Source of the DNA: a virus
IMG/VR virus record: IMGVR_UViG_3300047300_000022
Location: 1-34,593 of that record
Strand: one strand, 5' to 3'
Length of the DNA: 34,593 nt
Part shown: one piece after another, positions 22,038 to 28,944 of the stretch
Numbering within the stretch: the stretch's first letter is position 1
Layout: every line of letters starts with the position of its first letter
Notes under the pieces: generated by a model
Seen by the model: the letters and a program-made list of their open reading frames with translations, nothing else
What the model was told of the DNA's origin: nothing
The model's database searches: none
Translations under genes and position numbers: made by a program

Positions 22038-24057
22038 TGCTTAACTCCTTGGTCAACTGATCTAAGAAATCTTGTTCCATCATTGAGACTTTATTCTGCT
22101 TTTCAGCCATTTGCATCTCAACAATCTTAGATTTATTCTTAATATCAGCCTCTTTGAGCATTAATTCAGCAATCTTGACTCGCTTGTTAAACTCATCTGA
22201 TTCTTGACCAGCAGGCAAGTTCTTAGTAGTGCTACTAATCACTTTTGCTTGCATTTCTTGAGGCATCAACTGAGCTTCAACTGCCAATTTAGTAGCTTCA
22301 GCACGATTTTGCTCAGCCTGTGTCGCTTGGACAGCAATTTGAGCCTGTGCCAACTGCATAGCCAACTGTTGCTGAACTTGTTGCATCTGCTGGGCTTGTG
22401 GATCAGGCTTAGCCATCTGATCGAGCATCTGAATCAACTCATGTCGGTTAGACAGAGAAGAATTAGCCATGATGCCCTTCAAAATCACAGGCAAAACTGG
22501 TGTATTGGGGCCAAGAGTCTGCAACAAAGAGATGAATTGTTGTTGTTCATGCTCCCGAGCAATGATACCCAAAGCTGCAGTAGGAATAAACTTCAAGTCA
22601 ACAGTAGGATAACGCTCTGGATCAAACTGCATATAGCGATAAGCAGCCTTATTAATGAACGGAATCATAAAGTCTTCTTGGAAGTTCACCAAGGTACGCT
22701 TGTACTTCTTGATAATCGAGGCAACAGCCATCGAAATACCGCCTTGATTGGCATCCCGAGAAACACTAGACACCATTCCGTTGCTATCTAGCGTACCAGT
22801 AGACTGCAAGAGCATTCTTTCGAACTCTTTGGCAGTATTCATGTTGCCAGGATCAGTATTACCGAACTTGAACGGATACAAAATCTCGTTAGGATTGCCG
22901 TTTGTCAGGATGTTCTTGCCTGGTTTCACTTCAAACTTAGCGCCACGAGGCAAACGAGTTGCATCCATCGCCATCATTGGGCTAGTAGTAAGCGCCAAAG
23001 AGTCCAAATGAGAACGAATCTGAGCGTCTACAGCCTTTTGTGAGTTGTAAGCCTTTTCAACAGTACCACGACCGAGCAAACGATTAGGAACTGTATCATC
23101 TTGGTAAGCAAGAATTGGACGATCCTTCATCATGTAAGGATTCTTTTCTGCTTTCAGAAGAACACCATCGTTAGCAATAACGACAATGGCTTCTACCAAG
23201 TCAGCATAATCGTCTTGAATTGAATCTTCAGGGAATAAATCCTCAACTTCAGCACCTTCTTCTAGCTTCTCAATGTATTCTCTAGGAACTAAACCATAGT
23301 AGGTAAGAAGTTTTACTTTATCGTCTTCATACTGAGTGATCTCTTGAGTAGGTTCAAGATCAGTATCCATTGAGTCAGTACCGATCTCTACCTTGCGATA
23401 GATACCATCTTCCTGACCTTTAACGACTTTATGGATAGAGACATACTTCTCAATCGCCACACCCATGCAGTCTTCAATAGAAGTGCCATTAGGGTCAAAC
23501 AAGAAGTTCTTGGGGTTAACAGGAACAATCTTGACAGCGATACGATCTTTTTCTAGTACACCAATAGCAGCTTGGCCTGGTTGACCAGGAATCGGTTGAG
23601 TAGACGGAACAAAGATTTTCTCTGTTTTAACAACAATTTCACCAATACCAGTTCCGTATATTTCAGCCATCAACTCAATCTGGTCAATAGCCTTACGAAT
23701 CTTATCAACTTTAAAGTCTTCCATCAGTTGAGCCTTAATCATGGCTACATCCAATGGGTTGTTGTTTACATCACGGATATCGTCTTGAATGTCAAAGAAC
23801 TCACCTTGACCGAAGATAGCCTCCATGATCTCGGCATGGCGAGTCTCAACGGCTTGAGTAGTGCCAGGCGTGACAATACGAGAACGCTCAGATTCCCTAG
23901 TCTTGTCTTGTGCATCCCATTCACCACGGAAAATACGCTCATATTCGAGCCAATCAGTTAAATAATTGGTATCTCGATAATCACGCCAGCGATCACAATG
24001 GTTAACTACAAAGTTAACTAATTCTTTATCGCTCTCTGTTGGTTCTTGGAATTCCAT
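22027..24057 (-). CDS. Portal protein
   Basis: The product from ATG 24057 is 676 aa; a GTG three bases earlier is not needed. It follows terL with a TGATG overlap, the standard order. Recognisable portal features are an N-terminal region with DTNYLTDWLEYERIF, RSRIVTPGTTQAVETRHAEI and MEAIFGQGEFFDI. The core includes DRPILAYQDDTVPNRLLGRG and EFERMLLQSTG. A long Gln/Ala C-terminal helix (about 560-650) forms a barrel-like extension. The length and long helical C-terminus suggest the large portal type of podophages such as P22. Confidence 0.9.
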   Translation of the reverse strand: MEFQEPTESDKELVNFVVNHCDRWRDYRDTNYLTDWLEYERIFRGEWDAQDKTRESERSRIVTPGTTQAVETRHAEIMEAIFGQGEFFDIQDDIRDVNNNPLDVAMIKAQLMEDFKVDKIRKAIDQIELMAEIYGTGIGEIVVKTEKIFVPSTQPIPGQPGQAAIGVLEKDRIAVKIVPVNPKNFLFDPNGTSIEDCMGVAIEKYVSIHKVVKGQEDGIYRKVEIGTDSMDTDLEPTQEITQYEDDKVKLLTYYGLVPREYIEKLEEGAEVEDLFPEDSIQDDYADLVEAIVVIANDGVLLKAEKNPYMMKDRPILAYQDDTVPNRLLGRGTVEKAYNSQKAVDAQIRSHLDSLALTTSPMMAMDATRLPRGAKFEVKPGKNILTNGNPNEILYPFKFGNTDPGNMNTAKEFERMLLQSTGTLDSNGMVSSVSRDANQGGISMAVASIIKKYKRTLVNFQEDFMIPFINKAAYRYMQFDPERYPTVDLKFIPTAALGIIAREHEQQQFISLLQTLGPNTPVLPVILKGIMANSSLSNRHELIQMLDQMAKPDPQAQQMQQVQQQLAMQLAQAQIAVQATQAEQNRAEATKLAVEAQLMPQEMQAKVISSTTKNLPAGQESDEFNKRVKIAELMLKEADIKNKSKIVEMQMAEKQNKVSMMEQDFLDQLTKELSNGR

Positions 24058-25316
24058 CACACCCCCGATATTATGTCGATTGGCTGCCAGTCATCTTCTT
24101 CATCTTGTTCAAAGTACGAAGTAACTGCAAGCTGATCCATATATGATAAGGCATCTGGCAAGTCATCATGGACACCAGACGCAGGAAACATCAGAAGTTG
24201 GTCGATGAACTCATCCCAATTCTCTTCAGAATTAAGCACGATTCTGCCATGTTCGAACCTTCCTTGCAATGCCCAAATGACTCTATCTGTCTTTTTTCTG
24301 TTTCCGTGGGTCAAATCCTGAATATGCGAGTAAACATTGTTTTTCCGCATCAGGTCGCTCAGATATGGCAAAACAGCGTTCTTTAGCGCCCCCCTCTCGA
24401 TTCCCACGCTAGTAGGTCTGTAATCCCTCATAGCCATCAAAATCTTGGCAGCAGTCTCACGAATATCCCATCTGCCATGAATGATCTCTTTGACAAACCA
24501 CTTCCCATCGTCAGTTACCTTAACCACGCAGATAGCCGACTCATCCAGTCTTTTCTTGGAATTCCCAGCTTGTTTGGCAACTTCCTCAAATCCCGCAAGG
24601 TCAATTGAGATGAAATAGCTCCCATGCTCAGGTTCTACCCCATATTTGATCCACTCTTCCTTGAAGATATCACTTCCCGCATTAGAGAAAGAAGCCATAT
24701 ATTCCTGTTTAAAAGCAAAGGAACTAAGCGTCTTTTTGGCAGATTCAATCTCTATAGGATCAATCAAAGGGTTATCTTGGGTTGTAAAGTGCCAACTCTT
24801 CCAGTCTGGATCAGTACCCTCTTCCCCCAATTTAAAGGTGTCATAGAACCAATTGCGCCCTTTAGGAGTCCCAATAAATAATGCCCTACCCTTTTTGTCA
24901 GACAAAGAAGCCCGAATAACTTGTTCCCAAGCCTCAGGCTTAATATCCGCAACCTCGTCCAGTACCGCATAAGTCAAAGACACGCCACGAAGCGTATCAG
25001 GTCTATCAGCGCCACGGACATAAATCCTAGCCCCGTTTATCAGGGTAATGTCCAAGTTATTAACATGGCTACCTTGAATCACATCTCTACCTAACTCCAA
25101 CAACAAGTCCCAGATAATTTGCCTAGACTGCCCCATAGTAGGGCTTACATAAAGCACAGCAGAGCCTTGTGGACACTTTAAACCCTCAATTAAGAGCGAC
25201 ACAGCAGCCATACGAGACTTACCGCACCTACGCCCAGCAGCCACTACCTTAAACCGAGTCTTATCCTTAAACACCTCTTGTTGCCAAGGAAGTAAAGAAA
25301 AATTAAGGTCTGCCAT
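24057..25316 (-). CDS. terL: Terminase large subunit
   Basis: The 419-aa packaging motor has an ATPase domain with Walker A VVAAGRRCGKS (24-34), Walker B YAVLDE (116-121, D120 and E121) and coupling motif IGTPKG (148-153). The nuclease domain carries acidic residues D239 in FISIDLAGF, E307 in VGIERG and D384/D385/D388 in HDDLPDALSY. Length is normal. Its start overlaps the small-subunit gene by 14 nt. It cuts and drives phage DNA into proheads at the portal. Confidence 0.96.
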   Translation of the reverse strand: MADLNFSLLPWQQEVFKDKTRFKVVAAGRRCGKSRMAAVSLLIEGLKCPQGSAVLYVSPTMGQSRQIIWDLLLELGRDVIQGSHVNNLDITLINGARIYVRGADRPDTLRGVSLTYAVLDEVADIKPEAWEQVIRASLSDKKGRALFIGTPKGRNWFYDTFKLGEEGTDPDWKSWHFTTQDNPLIDPIEIESAKKTLSSFAFKQEYMASFSNAGSDIFKEEWIKYGVEPEHGSYFISIDLAGFEEVAKQAGNSKKRLDESAICVVKVTDDGKWFVKEIIHGRWDIRETAAKILMAMRDYRPTSVGIERGALKNAVLPYLSDLMRKNNVYSHIQDLTHGNRKKTDRVIWALQGRFEHGRIVLNSEENWDEFIDQLLMFPASGVHDDLPDALSYMDQLAVTSYFEQDEEDDWQPIDIISGV

Positions 25317-25680
25317 ACTTGTCCTCTACATCCTCAACAGGGTTGGTATCTATCACAGTCGGCTCACCAAGACCACTAATAGTAATGCTTACAGATGATC
25401 TTTGACTCTTATCCTTCTCAAACATAGAAACAGGAAGAGTCCGATCAATACACATCTTCAAAGCCGCCATCTGACCAGGGTGCTCGTCATTCAAAGCAAT
25501 CTCAATCACCTTCTGTGCTACATCCTTACCCCCAGAGCGAATCATCAACTCCTTCAACTCCTTTAACCTTTGATGGTCAGTCTTAGGCAATACAGCAGGC
25601 GGGTTATCAGCAAACCTCTGTATCGTCATCTTCACAGACCCCTTAGGTCTTCCTCTTCCACGCTTGAGTGCTGTTTCCAT
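25303..25680 (-). CDS. terS: Terminase small subunit
   Basis: ATG 25680 (METALKRGRGRPKG) has AAAGGT just upstream; ATG 25692 would add four residues and is also possible. The roughly 125-aa protein has a basic AT-hook-like N-terminus (RGRGRPKGSV), a helical middle (HQRLKELKELMIRSGGKDVA) and an acidic C-terminus. It overlaps terL, the usual arrangement. It would recognise the packaging site, perhaps in the unusual G-rich and repeated DNA directly upstream. Confidence 0.8.
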   Translation of the reverse strand: METALKRGRGRPKGSVKMTIQRFADNPPAVLPKTDHQRLKELKELMIRSGGKDVAQKVIEIALNDEHPGQMAALKMCIDRTLPVSMFEKDKSQRSSVSITISGLGEPTVIDTNPVEDVEDKYGRP

Positions 25681-25744
25681 ATTACCTTTCATTTTGCTTT
25701 TTCAGAGAGTAGTAGCCACCTTCAATTTTCACCACCACAACTCA

Positions 25745-25776
25745 CCCCCTCCCCCCCTATCAATCCCAACCTACCC
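25745..25776 (-). promoter_or_regulatory. G-quadruplex motif upstream of terS
   Basis: On the minus strand four G runs occur in order: GGG, 6 bases, GGG, 7 bases, seven G, 1 base, five G. This satisfies the G3+N1-7 pattern. It lies about 65 bases before the terS start, in the only large gene-free stretch (25693-25948). It could act in the terS mRNA leader, in packaging recognition or in replication pausing. Only the pattern is seen. Confidence 0.7.
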
Positions 25777-25833
25777 ACCAATCAGTCAGCAATTGGTTAT
25801 GAGTTATAACTAAATGCAAGAGGATTGGATGGT

Positions 25834-25873
25834 CGCTTATTTGGGTACTTTGATTACGCTTATCAGGGTACTT
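25834..25873. repeat. Pair of 17-bp iteron-like direct repeats, 23-bp period
   Basis: The unit cgcttatNNgggtactt occurs at 25834-25850 and 25857-25873, 15 of 17 bases identical, with starts 23 bp apart. The period is about two helical turns and not a multiple of three, so it is not explained by a coding repeat. It is a candidate binding site for terminase or a regulator. Confidence 0.8.
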
Positions 25874-25891
25874 AATCTAATCCTATCTGCA

Positions 25892-25925
25892 GTCCTTACC
25901 TATCTAACCCTTCAATCCTTACCTA
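25892..25925. repeat. Second direct-repeat pair with 23-bp period
   Basis: tccttaccta occurs at 25893-25902 and 25916-25925, again 23 bp apart, just beyond the first pair. The rest of the unit is not conserved. With the first pair it makes a compact array at 25834-25925 upstream of terS and beside the end of the 74-aa gene. Confidence 0.65.
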
Positions 25926-25948
25926 CACTATCTACTAACAATGCCTAT

Positions 25949-26173
25949 TCATTGGGGTTGTTCATTCTTTCCCGACCAGTTAGTTACTAACCCTATTGCC
26001 TCTACTGGTTCATCTACTCTGTATCCTATTGTATGCAGATGATGATAAATGGCTAATAGATTCTCGAAACCCTTAGATATGTTACCTTGTCCTGCTGTTA
26101 GTAGTATCTGTCTCTTGGGGTTGTCTAGTTTTCTTCGGAACTGCCTGGTATCAGCTTTCGGTGGTCTGGACAT
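25949..26173 (-). CDS. 74-aa basic hypothetical protein
   Basis: The start is ATG 26173 (MSRPPKADTRQFRRKLDN), with AGGA seven bases upstream; a start at 26215 lacks such a site. The N-terminus is basic and the middle helical (PKRQILLTAGQGNISKGFENLL), followed by AIYHHLHTIGYR. It could be a small DNA-binding regulator, since it stands alone upstream of terS and next to the repeat array, but no clear helix-turn-helix is recognised. Confidence 0.7.
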   Translation of the reverse strand: MSRPPKADTRQFRRKLDNPKRQILLTAGQGNISKGFENLLAIYHHLHTIGYRVDEPVEAIGLVTNWSGKNEQPQ

Positions 26174-26217
26174 CTTTTCATCCTGCCTAATAAATAATTT
26201 AAGAAATTCTACCATTT

Positions 26218-26232
26218 AAGGGTTTTTACCTA
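26218..26232. promoter_or_regulatory. Operator-like 15-bp element, copy 1
   Basis: AAGGGTTTTTACCTA matches the dyad at 31108-31122 at 12 of 15 positions. It lies between the divergent starts of the minus 74-aa gene and the plus 34-aa gene. Copies 2 and 3 are at 31108 and 28930. A shared repressor or activator site is inferred. Confidence 0.4.
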
Positions 26233-26271
26233 TTTATTTGCGTCACCAATGGGCTATTATTCTTTTACCGA

Positions 26272-26306
26272 CCTAGCGGAACTAGGACACTTAATAGGAG
26301 TTAATC
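26272..26306 (+). promoter_or_regulatory. Leader of the 34-aa gene: dyad plus conserved ribosome site
   Basis: A perfect dyad cctag-N5-ctagg (26272-26286) is followed by ttaataggagttaat (26291-26305), placing AGGAG six bases before the ATG at 26307. The same 15-base ribosome-site leader recurs at 31180 (identical) and 32488 (one change). The dyad could be an operator or a short mRNA hairpin. Confidence 0.6.
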
Positions 26307-26411
26307 ATGTCTAATCTTCAATCTACCATCGCTGATATCACTACTGCTGTTGTTATTGGTCTGGCTCTCTGTGTTGGGCTGCTTGCTTACTTCGACATCC
26401 TTGTGAAGTAA
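26307..26411 (+). CDS. 34-aa membrane microprotein, lone plus-strand gene
   Basis: ATG 26307 to TAA encodes MSNLQSTIADITTAVVIGLA and then a continuing hydrophobic stretch to FDILVK, one clear membrane span. Support comes from a strong AGGAG site within a leader shared with genes of the plus-strand operon about 5 kb away. It stands alone between a divergent gene and a convergent HNH gene, so it probably has its own promoter and may be regulated with the early operon. Function unknown. Confidence 0.7.
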   Translation: MSNLQSTIADITTAVVIGLALCVGLLAYFDILVK

Positions 26412-26421
26412 TACTTTCTAG

Positions 26422-26703
26422 TTAAAATATACTCTCTTTGTGGTCTAATTCCAGTAGATTCTTGATAGTCTCGTTCAGAGCATCTATCTCGTCCATCTTC
26501 TGAATAGACCACATTCTCTTTTGTCCATGCCATCCTAGTATTGGATGCATGTGACAGTCCCTACAAAGGGCTATACAAGTGTATTGAAGACCTTGTTTGA
26601 CATGGTGAGCATCACTTGGGCCACTTGTTCCGCATACTGAGCAAGGTAAAGACTTAACCAAGGCTAAGTGCTTTCTCTCTTTGGCATTTAGTTTGTTGTT
26701 CAT
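26422..26703 (-). CDS. HNH-type / Ref-like nuclease
   Basis: ATG 26703 shares ATGA with the upstream gene and gives 93 aa. The zinc and active-site pattern is clear: CSVCG (C21, C24), DAHHVKQG (H33, H34), then LCRDCHMHPILGWHG (C47, C50, H51). This resembles the beta-beta-alpha metal fold of phage Ref/HNH proteins in the DUF968 style. It is probably a DNA endonuclease of recombination or packaging; location away from terS makes recombination likelier. A start at 26754 is less likely. Confidence 0.8.
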   Translation of the reverse strand: MNNKLNAKERKHLALVKSLPCSVCGTSGPSDAHHVKQGLQYTCIALCRDCHMHPILGWHGQKRMWSIQKMDEIDALNETIKNLLELDHKESIF

Positions 26704-27023
26704 TGAGTTGCTTTTTGCTCCATTCGGGCTGAGTATTGTTCGGTGCGCCAGCATTCAACCCTAGCTTGTGCTGCTGTCATTAACCATCTAAAACGCTCCT
26801 CCCTTTCTACGGCAGCCCTAATTCCTTCCAAAATCTCAATATATTCTGGATGTGCATAAGCAAATGTGTCCTGTTTTCCAAGCACTTCTGTCCCTGCCTG
26901 GCTTTTCAATTGTGCATGTTTTGATTTCCTGAACTCCTCCAAATACATCCTGTCTGCCTTTGCTTTGGCATATAGGGGTGCTGTGTCAATCAGGAATTGG
27001 ATTGCTTTTGTTGGTTCATTCAT
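26700..27023 (-). CDS. 107-aa helical hypothetical protein
   Basis: The protein (MNEPTKAIQFLIDTAPLYAK, then ADRMYLEEFRKSKHAQL) is almost fully helical and rich in Ala, Glu and Arg. It overlaps both neighbours by ATGA: the 153-aa gene upstream and the HNH gene downstream. Proteins with an EFRKSK-A-L region often occur beside recombination genes in phages. No function is known to me. Confidence 0.78.
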   Translation of the reverse strand: MNEPTKAIQFLIDTAPLYAKAKADRMYLEEFRKSKHAQLKSQAGTEVLGKQDTFAYAHPEYIEILEGIRAAVEREERFRWLMTAAQARVECWRTEQYSARMEQKATQ

Positions 27024-27481
27024 GTTATTTCCACCACCAGATCACCATTGGATTTGATGTAATTTCTTGTTTTTTGGATATATTTCTCAAATTCAGCTCT
27101 AGAAATGCTCGATTGCTGTAGATCAGCATACTGAATCAGCTCTCTAATTGCTTGTATTGATTGACCATCTAAACCCATTTTCATGGTTTCTTGATATCTC
27201 GTGGCTGCTTTATGGAGTCCTTCTTGGGCTTTCTCACATATTGGCAATACTTCAGGCCCTATTCCGTTCTTTCCCATCATCTCGGACAGATTTAGGACAT
27301 CTACTAGGGTTCTCCAGTCTGTTACTGTTCCCATGCCTTTTGTCATTGCATCTAGGGCTGAATACTCAAGAAGTCTGAGCTTATCCAGCTTGTCCCTCTG
27401 AGTTATTGATGCTCCCACTATTGCATGGGTCAGGGGGTCTATCAGACTCCACCTCTTGCGTTTTGTTGTCTTTCTGGTCAT
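27020..27481 (-). CDS. 153-aa hypothetical protein
   Basis: The start at 27481 (MTRKTTKRKRWSLIDPLTHA) has GGA seven bases upstream. The N-terminus is basic, then WSLIDPLTHAIVGA, a motif recurrent in phage hypotheticals, then long helices. It overlaps the end of the 61-aa SKGSR protein by about 100 nt, a large overlap for this genome. A start at 27502 is possible and would enlarge it. It ends in ATGA with the next gene. Confidence 0.75.
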   Translation of the reverse strand: MTRKTTKRKRWSLIDPLTHAIVGASITQRDKLDKLRLLEYSALDAMTKGMGTVTDWRTLVDVLNLSEMMGKNGIGPEVLPICEKAQEGLHKAATRYQETMKMGLDGQSIQAIRELIQYADLQQSSISRAEFEKYIQKTRNYIKSNGDLVVEIT

Positions 27482-27566
27482 TGTCTTTTCCGAATATGGC
27501 ATCCCATCTATTTGCGTATTCTTGATTGCTTACAGAAAATGGTCTACTTCGTGAACCTTTACTCAT
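27381..27566 (-). CDS. 61-aa SKGSR-type small phage protein
   Basis: ATG 27566 gives MSKGSRSRPFSVSNQEYANR and WDAIFGK, a well-conserved small phage pattern (MSKGS-RPFSV-WD-IF). The tail (about 28-61) is Asp/Asn/Ser-rich and lies over the start of the 153-aa gene. The tail has low complexity, so only the first half looks functional. It overlaps the end of the upstream gene by 8 nt. Function unknown. Confidence 0.72.
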   Translation of the reverse strand: MSKGSRSRPFSVSNQEYANRWDAIFGKDNDQKDNKTQEVESDRPPDPCNSGSINNSEGQAG

Positions 27567-27852
27567 AATCGTCACACTCACAAATAAAGTTATAACAACG
27601 CAAACAATAGCCAGCATCCATCATTTGAAGACGAGCTTCTTGTCGGCAATGTTGATAATGCTTAAACACTTTAGTACCTTCAATATTGTCAATATCTTTA
27701 GGTAAATCAGCATCTAAAAATCTGGCAAATGCCTCAAATAAATCTTCGTTTTGCTTAAATACTCTTGCAGAACGCTCGATTAACTTTTTATTACCTTCAG
27801 TTAAATCGTCTATTTTCTTTTGTTGTTCAGCAATAATTCGTTCTAAACTCAT
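27559..27852 (-). CDS. 97-aa coiled-coil protein with C-terminal cysteine cluster
   Basis: The N-terminal half (MSLERIIAEQQKKIDDLTEG, then KLIERSARVFKQ) is a predicted coiled coil. The C-terminus holds AGYCLRCYNFICECDDYE with four cysteines in a C-x2-C, x4, C-x-C arrangement that could bind zinc. It shares ATGA with glutaredoxin upstream. It may be a small DNA- or redox-linked partner; this is speculative. Confidence 0.75.
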   Translation of the reverse strand: MSLERIIAEQQKKIDDLTEGNKKLIERSARVFKQNEDLFEAFARFLDADLPKDIDNIEGTKVFKHYQHCRQEARLQMMDAGYCLRCYNFICECDDYE

Positions 27853-28085
27853 AGAACCTCCATTTGCTTCAAAGCAGCCTGTAATCCTGCTAAACCACCT
27901 ACTCTTTGGTCATTTATGAAGATTTGAGGCAAACCACGCACATTTGGATAAGCAAATTCAAAGGCTTTACGGACTGAAGCATCGTCCATGTCTTGCTCAA
28001 TAAACCGCAAACCCTGAGATTTAAGAATTAGTTTGGCAGTTACGCAATTAGGACAACCCTTTTTTGTGTATAAAAAGATGTTCAT
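27849..28085 (-). CDS. Glutaredoxin-like protein
   Basis: The 78-aa protein has the full glutaredoxin plan: a beta strand, then active site CPNC at 11-14 (YTKKGCPNCVTAK), the cis-proline loop GLPQIFIN at about 54-61 and a GSH-binding VGGLAGLQA at about 65-73. It would be a cytoplasmic dithiol donor, perhaps for host ribonucleotide reductase during infection; no reductase gene is present here. Its start lies in the 24-bp repeat at 28082-28105. Confidence 0.92.
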   Translation of the reverse strand: MNIFLYTKKGCPNCVTAKLILKSQGLRFIEQDMDDASVRKAFEFAYPNVRGLPQIFINDQRVGGLAGLQAALKQMEVL

Positions 28086-28105
28086 GCTTGTCCCCTTGCT
28101 CGGAT
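28082..28105 (-). repeat. 24-bp gene-junction repeat, copy 1
   Basis: An exact 24-bp sequence occurs here and at 28282-28305, 200 bp apart. On the minus strand it encodes the last residues RARGQA of one gene, contains AAGGGGAC as ribosome site, and ends with the ATGA that starts the next gene. Each copy thus joins the end of one gene to the start of another. Confidence 0.95.
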
Positions 28106-28285
28106 ATAAATTGGGACATTGATTTTGTGTTGGTATTTCTGCGCTAAGTCAGCAGATGTAATCAAACATTCCGTCCCGTCAGGAGCAATAAAATAGTTGC
28201 CCAAATCTACGCATCTAAAACCTTCTTCTCTGTTTAAATCGGGAATTTGAAGCATGCAAATAACGCCTGTATTTTTAAATGTCAT
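28082..28285 (-). CDS. 67-aa hypothetical protein ending IRARGQA
   Basis: The start is in repeat copy 2 (AAGGGGAC then ATG at 28285), giving MTFKNTGVICMLQIPDLNRE. The beta-rich core (GFRCVDLGNYFIAPDGTECL) is followed by ITSADLAQKYQHK. Its last seven residues IRARGQA match the end of the 95-aa upstream protein because both ends lie in the 24-bp repeat. No known family is recognised. Confidence 0.72.
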   Translation of the reverse strand: MTFKNTGVICMLQIPDLNREEGFRCVDLGNYFIAPDGTECLITSADLAQKYQHKINVPIYIRARGQA

Positions 28286-28305
28286 GCTTGTCCCCTTGCT
28301 CGGAT
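28282..28305 (-). repeat. 24-bp gene-junction repeat, copy 2
   Basis: This is identical to 28082-28105. Here it carries the end of the 95-aa gene and the start of the 67-aa gene. Recombination between the copies would delete one 200-bp gene cleanly while keeping the ribosome site. Confidence 0.95.
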
Positions 28306-28569
28306 GGAATTAGCCGCTAGTTTTGGTGTAAACCCACACATCAGGCAACCGCCTTGGTCATTCTGTGCAAACTCTATCAAAGCAGGTGCGCCTTCAATCA
28401 TCTGCGCTATTTCCTCACGCTCGGCAGAAGCGACAAGGGCGGCAAAGCGTTCAAGGTATTCACTCAAGTCGTCATCTGGATGTATAGTGGGTGACAATAT
28501 GTATGTCCTCCCTTCAGGAGCATGAAGCCCAGCCTCTCGTGCCATGCGAATAATGTCTTCTCTGTTCAT
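28282..28569 (-). CDS. 95-aa hypothetical protein ([14 protein letters not shown] type)
   Basis: ATG 28569 shares ATGA with the 26-aa microprotein upstream. The start [20 protein letters not shown] is a recurrent N-terminus of small phage proteins. A helical middle (DDLSEYLERFAALVASAERE) follows, then CLMCGFTP (C-x2-C). It ends IRARGQA in the 24-bp repeat. A start at 28635 is rejected. Function unknown. Confidence 0.75.
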   Translation of the reverse strand: MNREDIIRMAREAGLHAPEGRTYILSPTIHPDDDLSEYLERFAALVASAEREEIAQMIEGAPALIEFAQNDQGGCLMCGFTPKLAANSIRARGQA

Positions 28570-28646
28570 ATTGAAGTCCAGGCATAAAAAACCCATGACC
28601 AAAAGGCCATGAGTCCTAAAAGTATCAATTTCCACTCAAAACTCAT
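28566..28646 (-). CDS. 26-aa membrane microprotein, ATGA-coupled
   Basis: ATG 28646 to TGA 28566 encodes [20 protein letters not shown] and YAWTSI, one membrane helix. It overlaps the 77-aa gene upstream and the 95-aa gene downstream by ATGA. It could simply couple translation of the next gene or be a true small membrane protein. Confidence 0.6.
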   Translation of the reverse strand: MSFEWKLILLGLMAFWSWVFYAWTSI

Positions 28647-28876
28647 ACATCTTCCATTTTGTAGTTGAGTTTGTGGTGCTGAAAACGCATGGCTGCTTCC
28701 ATTTCCAACTCTTTGAACTGTTCATCAGCCAATAAACCAATGACATCTCGTCCTTCAAACCAGATTTCTTTGATGTTTTCGTTATAAGTAGAGTCTTCGT
28801 CTTGCTCATACTCATAAACGACTGTAACGATCTCGCTACCAGCGCCTGTTGTTGTATCAAATTCCCATGTTGACAT
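28643..28876 (-). CDS. 77-aa acidic hypothetical protein
   Basis: The protein ([20 protein letters not shown], then [20 protein letters not shown]) is strongly acidic with beta strands followed by a helix ([20 protein letters not shown]). It has a strong ribosome site, AGGAG seven bases before ATG, after a 66-bp gap. It therefore probably starts a transcription or translation unit. The gap holds a copy of the 15-bp operator-like element. Acidic character could suggest a DNA mimic, which is speculation. Confidence 0.75.
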   Translation of the reverse strand: MSTWEFDTTTGAGSEIVTVVYEYEQDEDSTYNENIKEIWFEGRDVIGLLADEQFKELEMEAAMRFQHHKLNYKMEDV

Positions 28877-28929
28877 ATATTTACTCCTGTTAAAAACTGT
28901 TAATTTACGCTTGTTTTTTTCTTTTTGAA

Positions 28930-28944
28930 TAGGGATTTACCCTT
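28930..28944. promoter_or_regulatory. Operator-like 15-bp dyad, copy 3
   Basis: TAGGGATTTACCCTT has half sites AGGG-N5-CCCT. Its reverse complement matches the element at 31108 at 12 of 15 positions. It lies at the RusA stop, just upstream of the 77-aa gene leader. Confidence 0.45.

Noticed and set aside
25814-25990. 58-codon plus-strand frame with hydrophobic product across the repeat array
   Set aside because: It has no ribosome site and runs antisense into the end of the 74-aa gene. The repeats it covers have a 23-bp period that breaks the frame, so DNA-level function is more likely.
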